64,000 nt of DNA from Luidia sarsii. Lineage: Eukaryota > Echinodermata > Asteroidea > Paxillosida > Luidiidae. Positions 48,866-60,484 of this stretch are shown one piece after another. A program made the position numbers and the translations under genes. Under the pieces are notes generated by a model. The model did no database searches and was not told the origin of the DNA. It was given only the letters and a program-made list of their open reading frames with translations. Every line of letters begins with the position of its first letter. The first letter of the stretch is position 1. The DNA lies in assembly GCA_949987565.1 (NCBI GenBank), contig OX465110.1:7742018-7806017 (forward strand). Direction: 5' to 3'.

Positions 48866-51800
48866 TTGGCCTCCAGTGAGGCCTTGGAAAAGGCAGTCGA
48901 CCAGAATCAAGAAATCTCAAATCGGACATTTGATGATGAAATTATAATCATGCAAAGAGAACTTACTTCCATCAGCGAGGAAACTTGTGTTGTATGGGCA
49001 GTAGAACATTACAGTCGGCGGAGAGAATCTGGAAAGAAAAACAGACTTTGCAAGATATATCTTCTTCAATATTGTTATGATGGAGCTAAAACTTGGCCTC
49101 CAGTGAGGCCTTGGAAAAGGCAATCGACCAGGATCAAGAAATCTCAAATCGGACATTTGATGATGAAATTATAGTCATGCAAAGAGAACTTACTTCCATC
49201 AGCGAGGCAACTTGTGTTGTATGGGCAGTAGCACATTACAGTCGGAGAAGAGAATCTGGAAAGAAAAACAGACTTTGCGAGTTAATATCTCCTTCAATAT
49301 TGTTATGATGGAGCTAAAACTTGGCCTCCAGTGAGGCCTTGGAAAAGGCAATCGACCAGTATCAAGAAATCTCAAATCGGACATTTGATGATGAAATTAT
49401 AGTCATGCAAAGAGAACCTACTTCCATCAGCGAGGAAACTTGTGTTGTATGAGCAGTAGCACATTACAGTCGGCGGAGAGATCCTTGAAAGAAAAACAGA
49501 CTTTGCGAGTTAATATCTCCTTTAATATTGTTATGATGGAGCTAAAACTTGGCCTCCAGTGAGGCCTTGGAAAAGGCAATCGACTAGAATCAAGAAATCT
49601 GAAATCGGACATTTGATGATGAAATTATAGTCATGCAAAGAGAACTTACTTCCATCAGCGAGGCAACTTGTGTTGTATGGGCAGTAGCACATTACAGTCG
49701 GAGGAGAGAATCTGGAAAGAAAAACAGACTTTGCAAGTTAATATCTCCTTCAATAATGTTATGATGGAGCTAAAACTTGGCCTCCAGCGAGGCCTTGGAA
49801 ATGGCAATCGACCAGGATCAAGAAATCTCAAATCGGACATTTGATGATGAAATTATAGTCATGCAAAGAGAACTTACTTCCATCAGCGAGGCAACTTGTG
49901 TTGTATGGGCAGTAGCACATTACAGTCGGCGGAGAGAATCTGGAAGGAAAAACAGACTTTGCGAGTTAATATCTCCTTCAATAATGTTATGATGGAGCTA
50001 AAACTTGGCCTCCAGCGAGGCCTTGGAAAAGGCAATCGACCAGGATCAAGAAATCTCAAATCGGACATTTGATGATGAAATTATAGTCATGCAAAGAGAA
50101 CTTACTTCCATCAGCGAGGCAACTTGTGTTGTATGGGCAGTAGCACATTACAGTCGGAGGAGAGAATCTGGAAAGAAAAACAGACTTTGCAAGTTAATAT
50201 CTCCTTCAATAATGTTATGATGGAGCTAAAACTTGGCCTCCAGCGAGGCCTTGGAAAAGGCAATCGACCAGGATCAAGAAATCTCAAATCGGACATTTGA
50301 TGATGAAATTATAGTCATGCAAAGAGAACTTACTTCCATCAGCGAGGCAACTTGTGTTGTATGGGCAGTAGCACATTACAGTCGGAGAAGAGAATCTGGA
50401 AAGAAAAACAGACTTTGCGAGTTAATATCTCCTTCAATATTGTTATGATGGAGCTAAAACTTGGCCTCCAGTGAGGCCTTGGAAAAGGCAGTCGACCAGA
50501 ATCAAGAAATCTCAAATCGGACATTTGATGATGAAATTATAATCATGCAAAGAGAACTTACTTCCATCAGCGAGGAAACTTGTGTTGTATGGGCAGTAGA
50601 ACATTACAGTCGGCGGAGAGAATCTGGAAAGAAAAACAGACTTTGCAAGATATATCTTCTTCAATATTGTTATGATGGAGCTAAAACTTGGCCTCCAGTG
50701 AGGCCTTGGAAAAGGCAATCGACCAGGATCAAGAAATCTCAAATCGGACATTTGATGATGAAATTATAGTCATGCAAAGAGAACTTACTTCCATCAGCGA
50801 GGCAACTTGTGTTGTATGGGCAGTAGCACATTACAGTCGGAGAAGAGAATCTGGAAAGAAAAACAGACTTTGCGAGTTAATATCTCCTTCAATATTGTTA
50901 TGATGGAGCTAAAACTTGGCCTCCAGTGAGGCCTTGGAAAAGGCAATCGACCAGTATCAAGAAATCTCAAATCGGACATTTGATGATGAAATTATAGTCA
51001 TGCAAAGAGAACCTACTTCCATCAGCGAGGAAACTTGTGTTGTATGAGCAGTAGCACATTACAGTCGGCGGAGAGATCCTTGAAAGAAAAACAGACTTTG
51101 CGAGTTAATATCTCCTTTAATATTGTTATGATGGAGCTAAAACTTGGCCTCCAATGAGGCCTTGGAAAAGGCAATCGACTAGAATCAAGAAATCTGAAAT
51201 CGGACATTTGATGATGAAATTATAGTCATGCAAAGAGAACTTACTTCCATCAGCGAGGCAACTTGTGTTGTATGGGCAGTAGCACATTACAGTCGGAGGA
51301 GAGAATCTGGAAAGAAAAACAGACTTTGCAAGTTAATATCTCCTTCAATAATGTTATGATGGAGCTAAAACTTGGCCTCCAGCGAGGCCTTGGAAATGGC
51401 AATCGACCAGGATCAAGAAATCTCAAATCGGACATTTGATGATGAAATTATAGTCATGCAAAGAGAACTTACTTCCATCAGCGAGGCAACTTGTGTTGTA
51501 TGGGCAGTAGCACATTACAGTCGGAGGAGAGAATCTGGAAAGAAAAACAGACTTTGCGAGTTAATATCTCCTTCAATATTGTTATGATGGAGCTAAAACT
51601 TGGCCTCCAGTGAGGCCTTGGAAAAGGCAATCGACCAGGATCAAGAAATCTCAAATCGGACATTTGATGATGAAATTATAGTCATGCAAAGAGAACTTAC
51701 TTCCATCAGCGAGGAAACTTGTGTTGTATGGGCAGTAGAACATTACAGTCGGCGGAGAGAATCTGGATAGAAAAACAGACTTTGCGAGTTAATATCTCCT

Positions 51801-52282
51801 TTAATATTGTTAAGATGGAGCTAAAACTTGGCCTCCAGTGAGGCCTTGGAAAAGGCAATCGACCAGAATCAAGAAATCTCAAATCGGACATTTGATGATG
51901 AAATTATAATCATGCAAAGAGAACTTACTTCCATCAGCGAGGAAACTTGTGTTGTATGGGCAGTAGAACATTACAGTCGGCGGAGAGAATCTGGAAAGAA
52001 AAACAGACTTTGCAAGATATATCTTCTTCAATATTGTTATGATGGAGCTAAAACTTGGCCTCCAGTGAGGCCTTGGAAAAGGCAATCGACCAGGATCAAG
52101 AAATCTCAAATCGGACATTTGATGATGAAATTATAATCATGCAAAGAGAACTTACTTCCATCAGCGAGGCAACTTGTGTTGTATGGGCAGTAGCACATTA
52201 CAGTCGGCGGAGAGAATCTGGAAGGAAAAACAGACTTTGCGAGTTAATATCTCCTTCAATAATGTTATGATGGAGCTAAAAC
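48866..52282 (+). repeat. 15-monomer block, copy 1 of a 7,063-bp-offset pair
   Basis: Starts 48866 to 52055 correspond one to one with 55929 to 59118 (offset 7,063). Inside it, the first four and a half monomers (48866-49880) are repeated at 50461-51475 (offset 1,595, seven monomers). The order is HOR [11][12][13], then a chimera (GACTAGAATC and CTGAAATCGG head with a CAATAATG tail), then GAAATGGC. Private changes are CCAATGAGG at 51154 and ATAATC at 52134. Confidence 0.83.
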
Positions 52283-52510
52283 TTGGCCTCCAGCGAGGCC
52301 TTGGAAAAGGCAATCGACCAGTATCAAGAAATCTCAAATCGGACATTTGATGATGAAATTATAGTCATGCAAAGAGAACCTACTTCCATCAGCGAGGAAA
52401 CTTGTGTTGTATGAGCAGTAGCACATTACAGTCGGCGGAGAGATCCTTGAAAGAAAAACAGACTTTGCGAGTTAATATCTCCTTTAATATTGTTATGATG
52501 GAGCTAAAAC
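52283..52510 (+). repeat. Chimeric monomer at a four-monomer deletion (M230)
   Basis: The head has CAGCGAGG like HOR monomer [9] (compare 59346), while from position 40 on it has GTATCAAG, GAACCTACTTCC and TATGAGCAG like [13] (compare 60257). To its left the partner offset is 7,063; to its right it is 7,974. The 911-bp difference equals the four monomers that are missing here. The switch lies between monomer positions 12 and 40. Confidence 0.85.
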
Positions 52511-55472
52511 TTGGCCTCCAGTGAGGCCTTGGAAAAGGCAATCGACTAGAATCAAGAAATCTGAAATCGGACATTTGATGATGAAATTATAATCATGCAA
52601 AGAGAACTTACTTCCATCAGCGAGGAAACTTGTGTTGTATGGGCAGTAGAACATTACAGTCGGCGGAGAGAATCTGGAAAGAAAAACAGACTTTGCAAGT
52701 TATATCTTCTTCAATATTGTTATGATGGAGCTGAAACTTGGCCTCCAGTGAGGCCTTGGAAAAGGCAATCGACCAGTATCAAGAAATCTCATATCGGACA
52801 TTTGATGATGAAATTATAGTCATGCAAAGAGAACTTACTTCCATCAGCGAGGCAACTTGTGTTGTATGGGCAGTAGCACATTACAGTCGGAGGAGAGAAT
52901 CTGGAAAGAAAAACAGACTTTGCGAGTTAATATCTCCTTCAATATTGTTATGATGGAGCTAAAACTTGGCCTCCAGTTAGGCCTTGGAAAAGGCAATCGA
53001 CCAGGATCAAGAAATATCAAATCGGACATTTGATGATGAAATTATAGTCATGCAAAGAGAACTTACTTCCATCAGCGAGGCAACTTGTGTTGTATGGGCA
53101 GTAGCACATTACAGTCGGAGGAGAGAATCTGGAAAGAAAAACAGACTTTGCAAGTTAATATCTCCTTCAATAATGTTATGATGGAGCTAAAACTTGGCCT
53201 CCAGCGAGGCCTTGGAAAAGGCAATCGACCAGGATCAAGAAATCTCAAATCGGACATTTGATGATGAAATTATAGTCATGCAAAGAGAACTTACTTCCAT
53301 CAGCGAGGAAACTTGTGTTGTATGAGCAGTAGCACATTACAGTCGGCGGAGAGATCCTTGAAAGAAAAACAGACTTTGCGAGTTAATATCTCCTTCAATA
53401 TTGTTATGATGGAGCTAAAACTTGGCCTCCAGTGAGGCCTTGGAAACGGCAACCGACCAGTATCAAGAAATCTCAAATCGGACATTTGATGATGAAATTA
53501 TAGTCATGCAAAGAGAACTTACTTCCATCAGCGAGGCAACTTGTGTTGTATGGGCAGTAGCACATTACAGTCGGCGGAGAGAATCTGGAAAGAAAAACAG
53601 ACTTTGCGAGTTAATATCTCCTTTAATATTGTTAAGATGGAGCTAAAACTTGGCCTCCAGTGAGGCCTTGGAAAAGGCAATCGACCAGAATCAAGAAATC
53701 TCAAATCGGACATTTGATGATGAAATTATAGTCATGCAAAGAGAACTTACTTCCATCAGCGAGGAAACTTGTGTTGTATGGGCAGTAGAACATTACAGTC
53801 GGCGGAGAGAATCTGGATAGAAAAACAGACTTTGCGAGTTAATATCTCCTTTAATATTGTTAAGATGGAGCTAAAACTTGGCCTCCAGTGAGGCCTTGGA
53901 AAAGGCAATCGACCAGAATCAAGAAATCTCAAATCGGACATTTGATGATGAAATTATAATCATGCAAAGAGAACTTACTTCCATCAGCGAGGAAACTTGT
54001 GTTGTATGGGCAGTAGAACATTACAGTCGGCGGAGAGAATCTGGAAAGAAAAACAGACTTTGCAAGATATATCTTCTTCAATATTGTTATGATGGAGCTA
54101 AAACTTGGCCTCCAGTGAGGCCTTGGAAAAGGCAATCGACCAGGATCAAGAAATCTCAAATCGGACATTTGATGATGAAATTATAGTCATGCAAAGAGAA
54201 CTTACTTCCATCAGCGAGGCAACTTGTGTTGTATGGGCAGTAGCACATTACAGTCGGCGGAGAGAATCTGGAAGGAAAAACAGACTTTGCGAGTTAATAT
54301 CTCCTTCAATAATGTTATGATGGAGCTAAAACTTGGCCTCCAGCGAGGCCTTGGAAAAGGCAATCGACCAGGATCAAGAAATCTCAAATCGGACATTTGA
54401 TGATGAAATTATAGTCATGCAAAGAGAACTTACTTCCATCAGCGAGGCAACTTGTGTTGTATGGGCAGTAGCACATTACAGTCGGAGGAGAGAATCTGGA
54501 AAGAAAAACAGACTTTGCAAGTTAATATCTCCTTCAATAATGTTATGATGGAGCTAAAACTTGGCCTCCAGCGAGGCCTTGGAAAAGGCAATCGACCAGG
54601 ATCAAGAAATCTCAAATCGGACATTTGATGATGAAATTATAGTCATGCAAAGAGAACTTACTTCCATCAGCGAGGCAACTTGTGTTGTATGGGCAGTAGC
54701 ACATTACAGTCGGAGAAGAGAATCTGGAAAGAAAAACAGACTTTGCGAGTTAATATCTCCTTCAATATTGTTATGATGGAGCTAAAACTTGGCCTCCAGT
54801 GAGGCCTTGGAAAAGGCAGTCGACCAGAATCAAGAAATCTCAAATCGGACATTTGATGATGAAATTATAATCATGCAAAGAGAACTTACTTCCATCAGCG
54901 AGGAAACTTGTGTTGTATGGGCAGTAGAACATTACAGTCGGCGGAGAGAATCTGGAAAAGAAAAACAGACTTTGCAAGATATATCTTCTTCAATATTGTT
55001 ATGATGGAGCTAAAACTTGGCCTCCAGTGAGGCCTTGGAAAAGGCAATCGACCAGGATCAAGAAATCTCAAATCGGACATTTGATGATGAAATTATAGTC
55101 ATGCAAAGAGAACTTACTTCCATCAGCGAGGCAACTTGTGTTGTATGGGCAGTAGCACATTACAGTCGGAGAAGAGAATCTGGAAAGAAAAACAGACTTT
55201 GCGAGTTAATATCTCCTTCAATATTGTTATGATGGAGCTAAAACTTGGCCTCCAGTGAGGCCTTGGAAAAGGCAATCGACCAGTATCAAGAAATCTCAAA
55301 TCGGACATTTGATGATGAAATTATAGTCATGCAAAGAGAACCTACTTCCATCAGCGAGGAAACTTGTGTTGTATGAGCAGTAGCACATTACAGTCGGCGG
55401 AGAGATCCTTGAAAGAAAAACAGACTTTGCGAGTTAATATCTCCTTTAATATTGTTATGATGGAGCTAAAAC
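52511..55472 (+). repeat. Canonical 13-monomer HOR (copy 5, altered)
   Basis: Monomers [1]-[13] are in order, but three units are modified. Monomer [3] at 52966 has GGCCTCCAGTTAGG instead of the TATACTCC head. Monomers [5]-[6] (53422, 53650) show a conversion-like tract. Monomer [11] at 54789 has a compensating extra A. The rest matches copy 6 at an offset of 7,974 bp up to about 54.1 kb. Confidence 0.8.
53422..53877 (+). repeat. Conversion-like tract across two monomers (M235-M236)
   Basis: M235 begins as HOR [5] (ACG, GGCAACCGACC, CTGGAAAG) but from position 187 has TGCGAGTTAA, CTTTAATATTG and TTAAGATGG, which belong to S ([6]). M236 then starts GACCAGAATC, as a monomer following S normally does, and later becomes S itself. 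The partner copy at 61396-61851 lacks this. The tract, about 53,606-53,695, could be a gene conversion from an S/[7] junction. Confidence 0.72.
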
Positions 55473-55700
55473 TTGGCCTCCAGTGAGGCCTTGGAAAAGG
55501 CAATCGACTAGAATCAAGAAATCTGAAATCGGACATTTGATGATGAAATTATAGTCATGCAAAGAGAACTTACTTCCATCAGCGAGGCAACTTGTGTTGT
55601 ATGGGCAGTAGCACATTACAGTCGGAGGAGAGAATCTGGAAAGAAAAACAGACTTTGCAAGTTAATATCTCCTTCAATAATGTTATGATGGAGCTAAAAC
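54561..55700 (+). repeat. Five-monomer tandem duplication, copy 1 (1,140 bp)
   Basis: Monomers 54561, 54789, 55017, 55245 and 55473 are repeated at 55701, 55929, 56156, 56384 and 56612. The 1-bp length difference is the extra A in 54789-55016 (GGAAAAGAAAAACAG, near 54956). Since that insertion is only in this copy, it came after the duplication. Confidence 0.85.
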
Positions 55701-56839
55701 TTGGCCTCCAGCGAGGCCTTGGAAAAGGCAATCGACCAGGATCAAGAAATCTCAAATCGGACATTTGATGATGAAATTATAGTCATGCAAAGAGAACTTA
55801 CTTCCATCAGCGAGGCAACTTGTGTTGTATGGGCAGTAGCACATTACAGTCGGAGAAGAGAATCTGGAAAGAAAAACAGACTTTGCGAGTTAATATCTCC
55901 TTCAATATTGTTATGATGGAGCTAAAACTTGGCCTCCAGTGAGGCCTTGGAAAAGGCAGTCGACCAGAATCAAGAAATCTCAAATCGGACATTTGATGAT
56001 GAAATTATAATCATGCAAAGAGAACTTACTTCCATCAGCGAGGAAACTTGTGTTGTATGGGCAGTAGAACATTACAGTCGGCGGAGAGAATCTGGAAAGA
56101 AAAACAGACTTTGCAAGATATATCTTCTTCAATATTGTTATGATGGAGCTAAAACTTGGCCTCCAGTGAGGCCTTGGAAAAGGCAATCGACCAGGATCAA
56201 GAAATCTCAAATCGGACATTTGATGATGAAATTATAGTCATGCAAAGAGAACTTACTTCCATCAGCGAGGCAACTTGTGTTGTATGGGCAGTAGCACATT
56301 ACAGTCGGAGAAGAGAATCTGGAAAGAAAAACAGACTTTGCGAGTTAATATCTCCTTCAATATTGTTATGATGGAGCTAAAACTTGGCCTCCAGTGAGGC
56401 CTTGGAAAAGGCAATCGACCAGTATCAAGAAATCTCAAATCGGACATTTGATGATGAAATTATAGTCATGCAAAGAGAACCTACTTCCATCAGCGAGGAA
56501 ACTTGTGTTGTATGAGCAGTAGCACATTACAGTCGGCGGAGAGATCCTTGAAAGAAAAACAGACTTTGCGAGTTAATATCTCCTTTAATATTGTTATGAT
56601 GGAGCTAAAACTTGGCCTCCAGTGAGGCCTTGGAAAAGGCAATCGACTAGAATCAAGAAATCTGAAATCGGACATTTGATGATGAAATTATAGTCATGCA
56701 AAGAGAACTTACTTCCATCAGCGAGGCAACTTGTGTTGTATGGGCAGTAGCACATTACAGTCGGAGGAGAGAATCTGGAAAGAAAAACAGACTTTGCAAG
56801 TTAATATCTCCTTCAATAATGTTATGATGGAGCTAAAAC
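55701..56839 (+). repeat. Five-monomer tandem duplication, copy 2 (1,139 bp)
   Basis: Direct partner of 54561-55700: HOR [10][11][12][13] and the chimeric GACTAGAATC monomer. It also forms the start of the 15-monomer block that follows. Confidence 0.85.
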
Positions 56840-59345
56840 TTGGCCTCCAGCGAGGCCTTGGAAATGGCAATCGACCAGGATCAAGAAATCTCAAATCGGA
56901 CATTTGATGATGAAATTATAGTCATGCAAAGAGAACTTACTTCCATCAGCGAGGCAACTTGTGTTGTATGGGCAGTAGCACATTACAGTCGGCGGAGAGA
57001 ATCTGGAAGGAAAAACAGACTTTGCGAGTTAATATCTCCTTCAATAATGTTATGATGGAGCTAAAACTTGGCCTCCAGCGAGGCCTTGGAAAAGGCAATC
57101 GACCAGGATCAAGAAATCTCAAATCGGACATTTGATGATGAAATTATAGTCATGCAAAGAGAACTTACTTCCATCAGCGAGGCAACTTGTGTTGTATGGG
57201 CAGTAGCACATTACAGTCGGAGGAGAGAATCTGGAAAGAAAAACAGACTTTGCAAGTTAATATCTCCTTCAATAATGTTATGATGGAGCTAAAACTTGGC
57301 CTCCAGCGAGGCCTTGGAAAAGGCAATCGACCAGGATCAAGAAATCTCAAATCGGACATTTGATGATGAAATTATAGTCATGCAAAGAGAACTTACTTCC
57401 ATCAGCGAGGCAACTTGTGTTGTATGGGCAGTAGCACATTACAGTCGGAGAAGAGAATCTGGAAAGAAAAACAGACTTTGCGAGTTAATATCTCCTTCAA
57501 TATTGTTATGATGGAGCTAAAACTTGGCCTCCAGTGAGGCCTTGGAAAAGGCAGTCGACCAGAATCAAGAAATCTCAAATCGGACATTTGATGATGAAAT
57601 TATAATCATGCAAAGAGAACTTACTTCCATCAGCGAGGAAACTTGTGTTGTATGGGCAGTAGAACATTACAGTCGGCGGAGAGAATCTGGAAAGAAAAAC
57701 AGACTTTGCAAGATATATCTTCTTCAATATTGTTATGATGGAGCTAAAACTTGGCCTCCAGTGAGGCCTTGGAAAAGGCAATCGACCAGGATCAAGAAAT
57801 CTCAAATCGGACATTTGATGATGAAATTATAGTCATGCAAAGAGAACTTACTTCCATCAGCGAGGCAACTTGTGTTGTATGGGCAGTAGCACATTACAGT
57901 CGGAGAAGAGAATCTGGAAAGAAAAACAGACTTTGCGAGTTAATATCTCCTTCAATATTGTTATGATGGAGCTAAAACTTGGCCTCCAGTGAGGCCTTGG
58001 AAAAGGCAATCGACCAGTATCAAGAAATCTCAAATCGGACATTTGATGATGAAATTATAGTCATGCAAAGAGAACCTACTTCCATCAGCGAGGAAACTTG
58101 TGTTGTATGAGCAGTAGCACATTACAGTCGGCGGAGAGATCCTTGAAAGAAAAACAGACTTTGCGAGTTAATATCTCCTTTAATATTGTTATGATGGAGC
58201 TAAAACTTGGCCTCCAGTGAGGCCTTGGAAAAGGCAATCGACTAGAATCAAGAAATCTGAAATCGGACATTTGATGATGAAATTATAGTCATGCAAAGAG
58301 AACTTACTTCCATCAGCGAGGCAACTTGTGTTGTATGGGCAGTAGCACATTACAGTCGGAGGAGAGAATCTGGAAAGAAAAACAGACTTTGCAAGTTAAT
58401 ATCTCCTTCAATAATGTTATGATGGAGCTAAAACTTGGCCTCCAGCGAGGCCTTGGAAATGGCAATCGACCAGGATCAAGAAATCTCAAATCGGACATTT
58501 GATGATGAAATTATAGTCATGCAAAGAGAACTTACTTCCATCAGCGAGGCAACTTGTGTTGTATGGGCAGTAGCACATTACAGTCGGAGGAGAGAATCTG
58601 GAAAGAAAAACAGACTTTGCGAGTTAATATCTCCTTCAATATTGTTATGATGGAGCTAAAACTTGGCCTCCAGTGAGGCCTTGGAAAAGGCAATCGACCA
58701 GGATCAAGAAATCTCAAATCGGACATTTGATGATGAAATTATAGTCATGCAAAGAGAACTTACTTCCATCAGCGAGGAAACTTGTGTTGTATGGGCAGTA
58801 GAACATTACAGTCGGCGGAGAGAATCTGGATAGAAAAACAGACTTTGCGAGTTAATATCTCCTTTAATATTGTTAAGATGGAGCTAAAACTTGGCCTCCA
58901 GTGAGGCCTTGGAAAAGGCAATCGACCAGAATCAAGAAATCTCAAATCGGACATTTGATGATGAAATTATAATCATGCAAAGAGAACTTACTTCCATCAG
59001 CGAGGAAACTTGTGTTGTATGGGCAGTAGAACATTACAGTCGGCGGAGAGAATCTGGAAAGAAAAACAGACTTTGCAAGATATATCTTCTTCAATATTGT
59101 TATGATGGAGCTAAAACTTGGCCTCCAGTGAGGCCTTGGAAAAGGCAATCGACCAGGATCAAGAAATCTCAAATCGGACATTTGATGATGAAATTATAGT
59201 CATGCAAAGAGAACTTACTTCCATCAGCGAGGCAACTTGTGTTGTATGGGCAGTAGCACATTACAGTCGGCGGAGAGAATCTGGAAGGAAAAACAGACTT
59301 TGCGAGTTAATATCTCCTTCAATAATGTTATGATGGAGCTAAAAC
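55929..59345 (+). repeat. 15-monomer block, copy 2 of the 7,063-bp-offset pair
   Basis: Partner of 48866-52282, including the inner 1,595-bp repeat (55929-56943 against 57524-58538). From 58891 it also matches 53878 onward at an offset of 5,013 bp up to about 60.5 kb, so three nested copies of this material exist on the right. Confidence 0.83.
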
Positions 59346-60484
59346 TTGGCCTCCAGCGAGGCCTTGGAAAAGGCAATCGACCAGGATCAAGAAATCTCAA
59401 ATCGGACATTTGATGATGAAATTATAGTCATGCAAAGAGAACTTACTTCCATCAGCGAGGCAACTTGTGTTGTATGGGCAGTAGCACATTACAGTCGGAG
59501 GAGAGAATCTGGAAAGAAAAACAGACTTTGCAAGTTAATATCTCCTTCAATAATGTTATGATGGAGCTAAAACTTGGCCTCCAGCGAGGCCTTGGAAAAG
59601 GCAATCGACCAGGATCAAGAAATCTCAAATCGGACATTTGATGATGAAATTATAGTCATGCAAAGAGAACTTACTTCCATCAGCGAGGCAACTTGTGTTG
59701 TATGGGCAGTAGCACATTACAGTCGGAGAAGAGAATCTGGAAAGAAAAACAGACTTTGCGAGTTAATATCTCCTTCAATATTGTTATGATGGAGCTAAAA
59801 CTTGGCCTCCAGTGAGGCCTTGGAAAAGGCAGTCGACCAGAATCAAGAAATCTCAAATCGGACATTTGATGATGAAATTATAATCATGCAAAGAGAACTT
59901 ACTTCCATCAGCGAGGAAACTTGTGTTGTATGGGCAGTAGAACATTACAGTCGGCGGAGAGAATCTGGAAAGAAAAACAGACTTTGCAAGATATATCTTC
60001 TTCAATATTGTTATGATGGAGCTAAAACTTGGCCTCCAGTGAGGCCTTGGAAAAGGCAATCGACCAGGATCAAGAAATCTCAAATCGGACATTTGATGAT
60101 GAAATTATAGTCATGCAAAGAGAACTTACTTCCATCAGCGAGGCAACTTGTGTTGTATGGGCAGTAGCACATTACAGTCGGAGAAGAGAATCTGGAAAGA
60201 AAAACAGACTTTGCGAGTTAATATCTCCTTCAATATTGTTATGATGGAGCTAAAACTTGGCCTCCAGTGAGGCCTTGGAAAAGGCAATCGACCAGTATCA
60301 AGAAATCTCAAATCGGACATTTGATGATGAAATTATAGTCATGCAAAGAGAACCTACTTCCATCAGCGAGGAAACTTGTGTTGTATGAGCAGTAGCACAT
60401 TACAGTCGGCGGAGAGATCCTTGAAAGAAAAACAGACTTTGCGAGTTAATATCTCCTTTAATATTGTTATGATGGAGCTAAAAC

